From the NCBI GenBank assembly GCA_035568175.1, contig DATMON010000018.1, positions 124,001 to 188,000 on the forward strand: DNA of 64,000 nucleotides, given 5' to 3'. The stretch comes from AV40 sp035568175 (GTDB lineage Bacteria > Verrucomicrobiota > Verrucomicrobiia > Chthoniobacterales > UBA10450). The position numbers were made by a program, and so were the translations under genes. A model generated the notes under the pieces. It worked only from the letters and a program-made list of their open reading frames with translations. It made no database searches and was not told the origin of the DNA. Positions 52,742 to 61,004 of the stretch are shown piece after piece; the stretch's first letter is position 1, and each line of letters starts with the position of its first letter.

Positions 52742-53926
52742 CTATTCAAAAAACTCCGCGACGTACTTTACCACGTACTGCTGCGCTTCACGCGAAATTT
52801 CCGGGTAGGTTGGCAACGCCAGGGTTTCGCGCGCAGCACTTTCCGCTTCTGGGAAATCGCCCGGTTTGTAGCCGAGGTATTCGAAACACGGTTGCTCGTG
52901 CAGCGCGAGCGGATAGTAAACTGCTGTTTCAATTTCGCGAGCGGCCAAGTGCTGTCGCAACTCATCGCGCCGCGGCGAACGGATAACGTATTGATGATAA
53001 ATGTGATGGTTGGTAAGCTCGCTTTGCGCATAAGGCTCGAGCGGTAATTTAATCCTTTTGTCTAGTCCAACACGCCGAAACTCATTCGTGTAGAACTTGG
53101 CGGCTTCGCGGCGCGCTGCCGACCAACTGTCGAGATGCGGTAATTTCACTTTCAGGATAGCGGCTTGCAGTTCGTCGAGCCGGAAATTGCCGCCGATAAA
53201 CCGATGTTGATATCGTGCTTCCATCCCGTGTTGACGACAAATCCGTAACCGATCGGCGAATTGCTCATTTCGACAGACGACCAATCCGGCGTCTCCAGCG
53301 GCGCCCAGATTTTTCGATGGATAAAAGCTGAAGCACCCGGCATCGCCCATTGTGCCAGCTTTGGCTGACCTACCATCGAGCGGGTAATCTGAGCCGATGG
53401 CCTGAGCGGCATCTTCGATCAGCAGCAGATTATGCTCGCGCGCGACGGCGAGTATTTCATTCATCTCACAGCACAAACCGAAAAGGTGAACCGGAATGAG
53501 CGCGCAGATCGTTTGGCGATTTTCGTTGACCAATTTTCCCTCAACTTGATGACAACGCTCAGCAATGTACGATTTCAGCGCCTTTGCCGAAATGTTGTAG
53601 GTCTCCGGATCGATATCGATGAAGACCGGAGTCGCTCCGACCCGCGCGATGCAACCGCCGGTCGCAAAAAATGAGTAAGCCGTCGTAATGACCGCGTCTC
53701 CAAGTCCGATTTCGAGCGTCATCAAAACTGCCAGGAGTGCGTCCGTTCCGGACGAAACGCCAACTGCGTGCGGCACACCGCAGTATGTCGCAACCGCGTT
53801 CTCGAATTCGGCCAGCTTCGGACCCAGGATAAATCGCTGGCTGGCCAATACCTCGTCGGTGGCTGCACGAATCTCATCCGACAGCGCACGATATTGTTCG
53901 GTCAGATCCAGCAACGGAACGCGCAT
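52742..53926 (-). CDS. DegT/DnrJ/EryC1-type sugar aminotransferase
   Basis: This 394-residue PLP enzyme transfers an amino group to a keto-sugar nucleotide. Landmarks are VPLLDLTEQYRAL at the start, AVGVSSGTDALLAVL, VFIDIDPETYNI, LIEDAAQAIGSDY and the PLP lysine in CFSFYPSKNLGAAGDAG. GGNFRLDELQAAIL is also present. Its size and GFRxD-like variant fit WecE/ArnB relatives. The start ATG at 53926 is preferred to a TTG at 53962. It is isolated from the other sugar genes in the window. Confidence 0.92.
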   Translation of the reverse strand: MRVPLLDLTEQYRALSDEIRAATDEVLASQRFILGPKLAEFENAVATYCGVPHAVGVSSGTDALLAVLMTLEIGLGDAVITTAYSFFATGGCIARVGATPVFIDIDPETYNISAKALKSYIAERCHQVEGKLVNENRQTICALIPVHLFGLCCEMNEILAVAREHNLLLIEDAAQAIGSDYPLDGRSAKAGTMGDAGCFSFYPSKNLGAAGDAGLVVCRNEQFADRLRICRQHGMEARYQHRFIGGNFRLDELQAAILKVKLPHLDSWSAARREAAKFYTNEFRRVGLDKRIKLPLEPYAQSELTNHHIYHQYVIRSPRRDELRQHLAAREIETAVYYPLALHEQPCFEYLGYKPGDFPEAESAARETLALPTYPEISREAQQYVVKYVAEFFE

Positions 53927-54024
53927 GACCGGGTAGCTTGGCAGTTCTCCGAGGCCGATCAATCCGAAGTTTGCCGCAGCCAGCCAGATTGACCTAAAAC
54001 TCGGGCTCAGTTAGGCTTGCGGCC

Positions 54025-54201
54025 ATGTCATTGTTGCGCGGGATATTCTGGATCGCTCTCTTTATCTTCTTCACGTTTTGCTTCGTCGTCCTTTTCGAAT
54101 ACGGCACGCACGACTTCAGTAATGGCTTCCAAAAGGAATTCAGTCGCGTCAAAACGTTTGTCATGAAGCAAGTCGGTAAAGCGGAGAAGCCGACGAAATA
54201 G
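54025..54201 (+). CDS. Small single-helix membrane protein (58 aa)
   Basis: This ATG-started frame encodes 58 residues. A strongly hydrophobic N-terminal helix (LLRGIFWIALFIFFTFCFVV) is followed by an acidic step and a Lys-rich tail ending KAEKPTK. It fills the gap between two genes, is convergent with mqnD (9 bases between stops), and has a membrane-protein composition rather than that of a random frame. Function is unknown. Confidence 0.6.
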   Translation: MSLLRGIFWIALFIFFTFCFVVLFEYGTHDFSNGFQKEFSRVKTFVMKQVGKAEKPTK

Positions 54202-54210
54202 CCTCGCTCG

Positions 54211-55071
54211 TTACTCGACGAATTCGATTTCGGCCAGATTGTCGATGTAGCCCGCGCGTTGCGCGTTGCCGAGAAATCTGCGGATGGCAGCGCGCCCGGT
54301 CTCACCGTAATCTCGCGTAAAATCGTTCACGTACATCCCGATGAACTTGTCCGCTAGGTTTTGGTTCATGTCGCGTGCGTAAGGCAAAGCGTGCTGCACC
54401 GCTTCGTCGCGATTTGATAGGCCGAAGTCGATGCTTTCGCGCATGATCTCGCAAAGATCATGTCGAACTTCCGAGGGTATATCTTTGCGGATAACGTTTC
54501 CGCCAAGCGGCAGGGGCAGTCCGGTCTCTTGCTTCCACCACTCGCCAAGATCGACAATCTTCCGAAAGCCGGACTTAGCGTAGGTCAGTTGGCCTTCGTG
54601 AATAATTAAACCGGCATCGGTGCGACCGGCTCTCACTGCATCGAAAATTTGATCGAATGGCACGATGACATGTTTGAAATCGCCGAGATAAAGTTGCAGC
54701 GCGAGATATGCGCTCGTCATTTTTCCCGGAACGGCAATCACAAGATTTGTTAATCGCTCGCGAGGATCGACATTTTCCTGCGGCGCTAACGCTTTTCCGA
54801 TGACAATCGGTCCATAACCGTCGCCCATGCTCGCGCCGCACGGAACCAGCGCATATTTTTCCGCGACGTATGCGTAGGCGTGAATGGAAATCGCCGATAT
54901 ATGCAGCTCGCCGCGAAGTGCTCGCTCGTTCAGCGTTTGAATGTCTTCCAATCGATGCTCGAAGCGATAGCCGCGCAGATCGATCCTATTTTTCGCGATC
55001 GCATAGAACATAAAAGCGTCGTCCGGATCGGGAGAATGTCCGAGAGTGAAGACTTCGGGGGCGCGCCACAT
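54211..55071 (-). CDS. mqnD: 1,4-dihydroxy-6-naphthoate synthase (MqnD)
   Basis: This 286-residue enzyme of the futalosine menaquinone pathway converts cyclic dehypoxanthinyl futalosine. It has the periplasmic-binding-protein-like fold. The N-terminus is FTLGHSPDPDDAFMFYAI, followed by ISAISIHAYAYVAEKYALVP, CGASMGDGYGPIVI and the catalytic-region TDAGLIIHEGQLTY. LPLPLGGNVIRKD and DMNQNLADKFIGMYVN are also MqnD-like. No other mqn gene is near. The signal word at 54547-54558 encodes IVDL. Confidence 0.93.
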   Translation of the reverse strand: MWRAPEVFTLGHSPDPDDAFMFYAIAKNRIDLRGYRFEHRLEDIQTLNERALRGELHISAISIHAYAYVAEKYALVPCGASMGDGYGPIVIGKALAPQENVDPRERLTNLVIAVPGKMTSAYLALQLYLGDFKHVIVPFDQIFDAVRAGRTDAGLIIHEGQLTYAKSGFRKIVDLGEWWKQETGLPLPLGGNVIRKDIPSEVRHDLCEIMRESIDFGLSNRDEAVQHALPYARDMNQNLADKFIGMYVNDFTRDYGETGRAAIRRFLGNAQRAGYIDNLAEIEFVE

Positions 55072-55166
55072 GGCGGCATGTTATCTGTCGGTGGAAACCC
55101 ACGCAACACCCGCCCATTTCTCATTGCCATTTGCGTTATCTGATCGCTTCCGATAGCCTCAGACAC

Positions 55167-56060
55167 ATGGCGAAGATGGCGAAGACCGGCCTCGGCAAGG
55201 GCCTGGGCGCGCTGATCGGAACTCGACCCACGCCAATTCGGCAAGATGTCGATCTTGGCGAGTCGGTTCACCAGGTGCTGCTGGCCACAATTGTCCCCAG
55301 CCCGTTGCAGCCGAGGAAGAATTTCGCACCCGAAGCGTTGCAGGAACTGGTCGATTCAATTCGACAACACGGAATTATTCAGCCGCTCATTGTCCGGCGC
55401 ATCGACGGGCGCCACGAACTGATCGCGGGCGAGCGACGCTGGCGCGCGGCGCAGGAAGTCGGACTTGCCGAAGTGCCAGTTGTCATCCGCGCGGCGAGCG
55501 ATTTGGAAGTACTTGAGCTTTCTTTGATCGAGAACCTCCAGCGAACCGATCTTAATCCAATCGAAGAAGCGCAAGGCTATTCGCGATTGGCTGAAGAATT
55601 CGGAATGCGACAGGAAGATATCGCGCTCAAGGTCGGCCGTAGCCGCGCCGCCGTCGCCAATGCGATTCGCTTGCTCGATTTATATCCGCAAATCCAAACC
55701 TGGGTCGCGCAAGATTTGCTTTCGGTTGGACACGCCAAGGTTCTGCTCGGGGTGAAAGCGGCGGAGGAACAATTGCGACTGGCCGAGACAATTTTGCGCC
55801 GCAACGCAAGCGTTCGCCAAACCGAACGCCTCGTTGCCCGACATCTCGGCGGCTGGAAAAAACGAGCGCGGCGAACTCCGCAAATCACGGTCACGTCGGC
55901 CACGATTGCTGATTTGCAGGACAAATTGCGGCAACATTTGGGCACGAATGTCGCGATTCATCATGGACCAAAACGCGGCCGGATCGAAATCGAATATTAT
56001 GGTGATGACGATCTTCAGCGCATTTTGAGCATCGTTGGTTTGAATTCCAGCGATCGTTGA
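55167..56060 (+). CDS. parB: Chromosome-partitioning protein ParB
   Basis: This 297-residue protein begins with the typical Lys/Gly-rich segment GLGKGLGALIG. The CTPase/parS domain contains SPLQPRKNFAPEALQELVDSI, HGIIQPLIVRR and the GERRWRAAQE motif. The ENLQRTDLNPIEEAQGY box and helix-turn-helix region (QEDIALKVGRSRAAVANAIRLL) follow, then a C-terminal dimerisation domain. The start ATG at 55167 is chosen over an upstream TTG-type start. ParA is not adjacent, unlike in most genomes. The signal word lies at 55245-55256 (minus), encoding DVDL. Confidence 0.94.
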   Translation: MAKMAKTGLGKGLGALIGTRPTPIRQDVDLGESVHQVLLATIVPSPLQPRKNFAPEALQELVDSIRQHGIIQPLIVRRIDGRHELIAGERRWRAAQEVGLAEVPVVIRAASDLEVLELSLIENLQRTDLNPIEEAQGYSRLAEEFGMRQEDIALKVGRSRAAVANAIRLLDLYPQIQTWVAQDLLSVGHAKVLLGVKAAEEQLRLAETILRRNASVRQTERLVARHLGGWKKRARRTPQITVTSATIADLQDKLRQHLGTNVAIHHGPKRGRIEIEYYGDDDLQRILSIVGLNSSDR

Positions 56061-56071
56061 GCGGACTTTAG

Positions 56072-56977
56072 ATGTCGCTATCTTTTGGGCGAGTCAGTCT
56101 GTCGTGCGGGTGCCTAATTCTCGCCGCTTCATGTGCCAAAGCTGAGCGGCCAGAGATATGGACGCAATTTTCCGGCGATAAAGCGCTCGCCCATGTGCAG
56201 CGGTTAGTCGATCTCGGTCCGCGGACGCCGGAATCCGAGGCGATCGTAAAATCGCGCGCCTATATCAAACAGGAACTTAAGTCTTCCGGTTGGAGCGTGA
56301 CCGAGCAGGCGTTCACGGATAACACGCCGCGCGGTCAGGTCCGCTTCGTAAATCTAATCGCGCGTTTTGGCACGGCGACGAAGGCAACCGATCTTTTTCT
56401 GCTTTGTTCGCACTACGACACGAAAACGTTCGACGCGTTTCGGTTTGTCGGCGCAAACGATGGGGGCTCGAGTAACGGATTACTATTGGAACTGGCAAGA
56501 GTCTTAGCCAAACAGCCGCGCTTGGCTGAACGGATTGAGCTTGTCTTTTTCGATGGAGAGGAAGCTTTCGAGAACTTCAGTAACACAGACGGCATTTACG
56601 GCAGCCGGCATTTCGCGGGCAAGCTCGCGCAAAATGGAATGGCCAAATTGTTTCGCGGCGGCATCCTTTTCGACATGATCGGTGATCGTTCACTGAGAGT
56701 TACGATTCCGCCAAACTCGCCGCCAAACAGTGCGCGGGATATTTTCGCCTCGGCCGAGGCGCTCAATGTGCGGAACTACTTCACTTATTTCGATCAGGAC
56801 ATCACCGACGATCACACGCCATTGAATGCGGTTGGGATTCCGGTCATCGATCTGATCGATTTTCGTTTTAGTTACTGGCACACGGCGGACGACACGATTG
56901 ACAAACTGAGCCCGCAGAGTCTGCAAGTTGTCGGCTCGGTGGCGCTTTATTATCTCTCGCAATTTGCACTGAAATGA
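56072..56977 (+). CDS. M28-family zinc peptidase / glutaminyl cyclase-like
   Basis: This 301-residue exported protein has an N-terminal signal sequence ending AASCAKA, possibly a weak lipobox. The zinc-peptidase core shows His-Asp in LLCSHYDTK, Asp in GANDGGSSNGLLLELARVL, Glu in VFFDGEEAF, Asp in ILFDMIGDRSL and His in YWHTADDTID. This set and the small size match secreted glutaminyl-peptide cyclotransferases and M28 aminopeptidases. The stop overlaps the next start by 4 bases (ATGA), coupling it to the parvulin. It is probably periplasmic. Confidence 0.88.
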   Translation: MSLSFGRVSLSCGCLILAASCAKAERPEIWTQFSGDKALAHVQRLVDLGPRTPESEAIVKSRAYIKQELKSSGWSVTEQAFTDNTPRGQVRFVNLIARFGTATKATDLFLLCSHYDTKTFDAFRFVGANDGGSSNGLLLELARVLAKQPRLAERIELVFFDGEEAFENFSNTDGIYGSRHFAGKLAQNGMAKLFRGGILFDMIGDRSLRVTIPPNSPPNSARDIFASAEALNVRNYFTYFDQDITDDHTPLNAVGIPVIDLIDFRFSYWHTADDTIDKLSPQSLQVVGSVALYYLSQFALK

Positions 56978-57966
56978 GGCGCTTGGTCGCGGTCTCGAGT
57001 TCGATTGCAATGGCCGCTGTCGCCGGGATCTGCTGCGGGCAATTCGTTATCCATTCGATTATTGTCCGCGACAAAATCGGAACCATCTGTGGCCGCGGGC
57101 ATTTACTGGCTTTGGTTCACGGTCACGGCATTTATCGGATCGATGTCGATCGAACGCTGATCGAATCGCATTATTCAGCCGCCGCCGAATACGACAAAGG
57201 AACAAATGCCGAACGACAGTTAGCGCTGACTGATCTAATCGCGAACGCCGCTCTCCCATCAGGCGCAGAACGGGAGAGGATTTCGCGATCGGATGTGAAA
57301 CGCGAGCTCAATCTGCTGCGATCCCAATTTCGCGACCGCAAAACATGGGGGCAGGCGTTGCATGAGAGCGATTTGTCTACCTTATCGCTCTGGCTAACGC
57401 TGAGAAATAATTTGGCTTCCCGGCGATGGATTTCAAATCAGATCTCGCGCCAAATCGACGTTAGCGAAGACGAATGTCGCCGGTTCTATGAGTCGCATCC
57501 GGAGAATTTCTTCGTTCCCGAGCGTCTTCGCGTCAGTCATCTGTTTTTGGCGGCGCCGCCTGAGACCGTTCCCGGGATTGTCGAGGCCAAACGGACCGCG
57601 ATCGAAGCCCTTTCCGTTCGTTTGGTCGCGGGCGACGATTTTGGCAGGTTGGCAGTCGAAAATTCGGAAGACGAGGCGACCAAGCTGCGCGGCGGCGACC
57701 TCGGGTATTTCTCCGCCAGTCGAATGCCGCCCGATTTTGTTGAGGCGGCGCTGAAACTGCATCCAGAGGAGATCAGCAAACCGATCCGAACACGCCTTGG
57801 CTTTCACATTCTCAAGTTGATCGATGTCCAGCCGGCGCGGCAAAAAGCGTTCGACGAGGCCCGCAACGACATCGCTATCGACCTGGCAAACCAGAAGCAG
57901 GCAAGCGCGATCCAGAAGCTGATTGTCGATCTCAGCTCTGAAGCCGACTACTTGCGGCCGCTCTAG
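56974..57966 (+). CDS. Parvulin-type peptidyl-prolyl isomerase
   Basis: This 330-residue folding factor of the PrsA/SurA type has an N-terminal hydrophobic signal (about 5-25), a helical chaperone-like region (about 60-175), and a parvulin domain (about 185-285: LRVSHLFLAAPPE, GGDLGYFSASRMPPDFVEAALKL, ISKPIRTRLGFHILKL). The His pair and the GF-HI motif typical of parvulins are present. It is coupled with the M28 gene by overlapping stop and start. It should assist folding of outer-membrane or exported proteins. Confidence 0.88.
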   Translation: MRRLVAVSSSIAMAAVAGICCGQFVIHSIIVRDKIGTICGRGHLLALVHGHGIYRIDVDRTLIESHYSAAAEYDKGTNAERQLALTDLIANAALPSGAERERISRSDVKRELNLLRSQFRDRKTWGQALHESDLSTLSLWLTLRNNLASRRWISNQISRQIDVSEDECRRFYESHPENFFVPERLRVSHLFLAAPPETVPGIVEAKRTAIEALSVRLVAGDDFGRLAVENSEDEATKLRGGDLGYFSASRMPPDFVEAALKLHPEEISKPIRTRLGFHILKLIDVQPARQKAFDEARNDIAIDLANQKQASAIQKLIVDLSSEADYLRPL

Positions 57967-58060
57967 CCTCGGTTTGAGCGAACTTCTGGATTGCACGATC
58001 GCCCTTTTCGCCTCAGGCTGAACAGGCGGCCAAAGGTGCGAAAAAGCCGCGGAAAGTTCA

Positions 58061-59278
58061 ATGGCGCGTCGAACCAGAAAAAATGTCGGTGTAATCGGGC
58101 TCGGCATCATCGGAAGCCGGGTCGCAGAAAATCTGCGTCGTCAGGGTTTCCACGTGTTTGTCTGGAACCGAAACCCGCGGCCGGTTCCGAATTTCGTGGG
58201 CGCGCCGGGCGAGCTGACCGAGATGTGCGACTACATTCAGATCTTCGTATCAGATGACGACGCGCTTTTGGATGTTGTGCGACAAATGGCCCCGGCGCTG
58301 GCCCCGCGTCACATCGTCATTGCCCATCCGACGGTTGCCCCGCATTCGATGCGTACTGCCGCCGATTTAGTGGAACGCCGCGGGGCGCGTTTTGTCGAAG
58401 CGCCATTCACTGGGAGCAAAATGGGGGCGGAAAAAGGCGAGCTCGTTTTTTACGTCGCCGGCGATGAAGTCGCATTGAAAGAGGCGCGCCCGATTCTGGA
58501 GGCGAGCTCCAAAGAAATTATCGAGATCGGCGAGATCGGCCAGGCCACTGTGGTCAAGCTGGCCACCAACATTGTTACCGGCGCGAGTGTCCAGGCTTTA
58601 GCAGAAGCGCTGGCTCTGATTAATCACGCCGGGGTTTCTTCCGAAAAATTCGTGGCCGCGCTCCAAAACAATGCCAGTTATTCCAAAACCTTGTCGATGA
58701 AATTGCCAAAGATGATCGAAGGCAATTTCGAGCCGCACTTCGCACTCAAACATATGCTCAAAGACATGTTGATCGCCGGCCGTCTTGGCTTGTCCCATCA
58801 TCTTGAACTCGCGGTTACTACTGCCGCGCGCGATCGGCTCCTCGAGCAGGAGCAACGCGGATACGCCGAAGAAGATTTTTCGGTGATCGCTCGCAAGTAT
58901 TTTCCGGAAATGCAGTTGCCGGCGGTCGAACAGGACTTGGAACTTTTCGAGAAACCGCCGCCGATTGAACCGGCAGCGACGATTTCGAGCATGGGTGAAG
59001 TAGCGGCTGCGGTACAGCCGGAGGTCGATCTTACCCCGCCACCAGAGCCGGTCCTGCAGCCTCAGCCGGCAACCGAACAATCCGTCCCGGCGGAAGCGAC
59101 CTCCGAATCAATACCGGCTGCGGTCGAACCAAATCCACCGGGGACGCCCGCACAGGCTGTTGTTTCCAACGAGGCAGTGGCCGAGCCGGAGGCTGAACAA
59201 TCGGCCGAGACCAAGTCGCCGATGGATTTGCTCGCGAAATTGCTCCGGGGAGAAAGTGCGCGCCCGGACGAATCCTAA
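58061..59278 (+). CDS. 6-phosphogluconate/hydroxyisobutyrate dehydrogenase-like, with long tail
   Basis: This 405-residue protein is in two parts. Residues 1-290 form a beta-hydroxyacid dehydrogenase: NAD(P) loop VGVIGLGIIGSRVAENL, the substrate-site PFTGSKMGAEKGELVFYVAG, the catalytic-lysine region TVVKLATNIVTG, and helical domain GNFEPHFALKHMLKDM. Residues about 300-385 are Pro/Glu/Ala-rich, and the end SPMDLLAKLLRG looks like an amphipathic helix. It resembles glyoxylate/succinic-semialdehyde reductases, which lack such a tail. Start ATG at 58061. The substrate is unknown. Confidence 0.88.
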   Translation: MARRTRKNVGVIGLGIIGSRVAENLRRQGFHVFVWNRNPRPVPNFVGAPGELTEMCDYIQIFVSDDDALLDVVRQMAPALAPRHIVIAHPTVAPHSMRTAADLVERRGARFVEAPFTGSKMGAEKGELVFYVAGDEVALKEARPILEASSKEIIEIGEIGQATVVKLATNIVTGASVQALAEALALINHAGVSSEKFVAALQNNASYSKTLSMKLPKMIEGNFEPHFALKHMLKDMLIAGRLGLSHHLELAVTTAARDRLLEQEQRGYAEEDFSVIARKYFPEMQLPAVEQDLELFEKPPPIEPAATISSMGEVAAAVQPEVDLTPPPEPVLQPQPATEQSVPAEATSESIPAAVEPNPPGTPAQAVVSNEAVAEPEAEQSAETKSPMDLLAKLLRGESARPDES

Positions 59279-59295
59279 ATTAACTGCGCCAAGGG

Positions 59296-60195
59296 ATGAC
59301 GGCGCAACTTCGCTCGCTCGATCGCGCATTTTTCGATCTTTCCGCGCGGGTCAAACTACGCGTCAGCGGATCGGATCGTTTGCGTTTCCTTAACGGGCAA
59401 CTGACAAACGATATTCGTAAGGCGACGGAGACAACCGCCGTCGAAGCGTGTGTCTTAAACGCGAAAGGCAAGTTGGACGCTCATCTCTTTGCGCACGTGC
59501 ACGCGGAGTCCTTCCTGCTCGATGCCGATCCGGCGCTTCAATCAGCCCTTCAAGCACGACTCGAGCGCTATATCATTGCCGATGACGTGCAGATCGAAGA
59601 CGCGACCGCGCGATGGTCGATCTTTCACGTGATCGGCGCACCACGTTCGACATTTTCGTCTGGCACACGCGTCATCTCGATAAATCGCTTCGGCCCACAG
59701 GGTCACGATATTTGGAGCGAAGCAGCTGATCATGACCAGCTCGCGGCCGAACTTTCGAAAGAGTTTGAGTCTTGTGATGAAAATTGCGCGGAAGGTTTCC
59801 GAATCGAACAAGGAACGCCGCGGTGGGGACGCGAATTGACCGGTGACATCATTCCGATCGAAGCCAACCTCGAACAGCGTTGCATCGATTACGAAAAAGG
59901 CTGCTATATCGGTCAGGAAACGATTTCGCGAATGAAAATGTCGGGACAGCGAAATAAGCAACTGTGTGGATTGGTCTCGCCGAAGAATATTCCACTGGTT
60001 TCGGGCATGCGGTTGATCGGGCCCGAAGGAAAAGAAATCGGCTGGATCACAAGTGCAACCCGAAGTGATCCGCGAGAAATTGCGCTCGCTTACGTAAAGC
60101 GCGGGTTTAATTCGGTGGGATCCAAACTCGAAGCGACATCGGCGGGACATCCTGCTGTTCCCGCGGAGATTGTCGATCTTCCATTCGTCCGCTAG
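59296..60195 (+). CDS. ygfZ: Folate-binding YgfZ protein (GcvT-like)
   Basis: This 299-residue protein of the GcvT/YgfZ family is involved in iron-sulfur cluster repair and tRNA modification through folate. Landmarks are RVSGSDRLRFLNGQLTNDI at the start and the YgfZ motif YEKGCYIGQETISRMK, whose Cys is the family hallmark. It starts 17 bases after the dehydrogenase gene and is followed by a SufR-like regulator, fitting an iron-sulfur context. The signal word overlaps the last codons (60169-60180, IVDL) near the stop. Confidence 0.9.
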   Translation: MTAQLRSLDRAFFDLSARVKLRVSGSDRLRFLNGQLTNDIRKATETTAVEACVLNAKGKLDAHLFAHVHAESFLLDADPALQSALQARLERYIIADDVQIEDATARWSIFHVIGAPRSTFSSGTRVISINRFGPQGHDIWSEAADHDQLAAELSKEFESCDENCAEGFRIEQGTPRWGRELTGDIIPIEANLEQRCIDYEKGCYIGQETISRMKMSGQRNKQLCGLVSPKNIPLVSGMRLIGPEGKEIGWITSATRSDPREIALAYVKRGFNSVGSKLEATSAGHPAVPAEIVDLPFVR

Positions 60196-60296
60196 CGGGC
60201 AATGTAATTTGTTTTGCCCCTGCAATTTGCACGATTTTAGGTGTTGCCTTTTGAAGATCGAGGCGTGTAAAGTCGCGGAAATCTGTGATATCACCC

Positions 60297-60935
60297 ATGA
60301 ATCAGCGTTTGCTCGCCGAGATCGGCCGCACTCAGCGGCTTGAAATACTCAACTCTCTCAAGCGGACCAAGGGGATGTCCGTGAACGAGTTGGTCGAAAA
60401 AATGGGAATGAGTTACATGGGGATCAAGCAGCATTGCCTCACCCTTCAGCGGGATGGCTATCTCGATACCTGGCGACGCCCGCAAAAAATGGGAAGGCCG
60501 GAAATGGTTTATCGGCTGACCCGACGGAGCCACGATCTTTTCCCAATCGACAGCAACGAGTTTACCCTCGAGCTGCTCAAATCAATTCGCGACATTTACG
60601 GAGCGAACGCGCCCGAAAAGCTTCTTTACAATGTTTTTGAGAAGCGCAGTGCCGCATTAAAAGCAAAGGTAAAAGGCGAGAACGTGGTCGAGCGCGCGAA
60701 ATGGCTGGCCAAGGTGCGCGATAGCGAAGGTTACATGTCACAGTTCCTTCCTTCGGAGAAAGAGGGTCCACAGATTTTGGAATGTCATTCGCCGATTTTT
60801 AATTTGATCGAGAAATATCCGATCATTGGCCGGCTCGAGCAGGACCTGTTTGAGGCTGTTCTCGGAACGAGCGTCCGGCGTGAGGAAACGCGCACCAGCG
60901 GGCTCTACGAGTGCGCATTTTATTTCGCCGCCTGA
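60297..60935 (+). CDS. HTH transcriptional regulator, SufR/DeoR-like
   Basis: This 212-residue protein has an N-terminal winged helix (RLEILNSLKRTKGMSVNELVEKMGMSYMGIKQH) and a ligand-binding C-terminus. SufR proteins hold an iron-sulfur cluster with Cys in a C-terminal pattern. Here Cys remains in LECHSPIF and YECAFYF, but other expected positions are Gly or Thr. The last 30 residues read GRLEQDLFEAVLGTSVRRE, which matches the SufR-type ELALFE-LLG-V-R block. It lies 100 bases after ygfZ. A GTG 4 codons upstream is possible. Cluster binding is inferred, not shown. Confidence 0.72.
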   Translation: MNQRLLAEIGRTQRLEILNSLKRTKGMSVNELVEKMGMSYMGIKQHCLTLQRDGYLDTWRRPQKMGRPEMVYRLTRRSHDLFPIDSNEFTLELLKSIRDIYGANAPEKLLYNVFEKRSAALKAKVKGENVVERAKWLAKVRDSEGYMSQFLPSEKEGPQILECHSPIFNLIEKYPIIGRLEQDLFEAVLGTSVRREETRTSGLYECAFYFAA

Positions 60936-60938
60936 TCC

Positions 60939-60950
60939 ATTGTCGATCTT
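60939..60950 (-). repeat. AAGATCGACA signal word, intergenic copy
   Basis: Perfect minus-strand copy (AAGATCGACAAT) in the 69-base gap between the SufR-like gene and glgE, beginning 4 bases after the stop codon. Confidence 0.8.
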
Positions 60951-61004
60951 GCGCGACGCGATTTGTTCTTTCGCATCCGATTAATTTCTGTTGATTGAAG
61001 GCCC

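Noticed and set aside
59621..59636. TTTCACGTGA, a partial match to the parS core
   Set aside because: It lies inside ygfZ, matches only part of the 16-base palindrome, and stands alone. ParB is 4 kb away, but a single partial site is not support.
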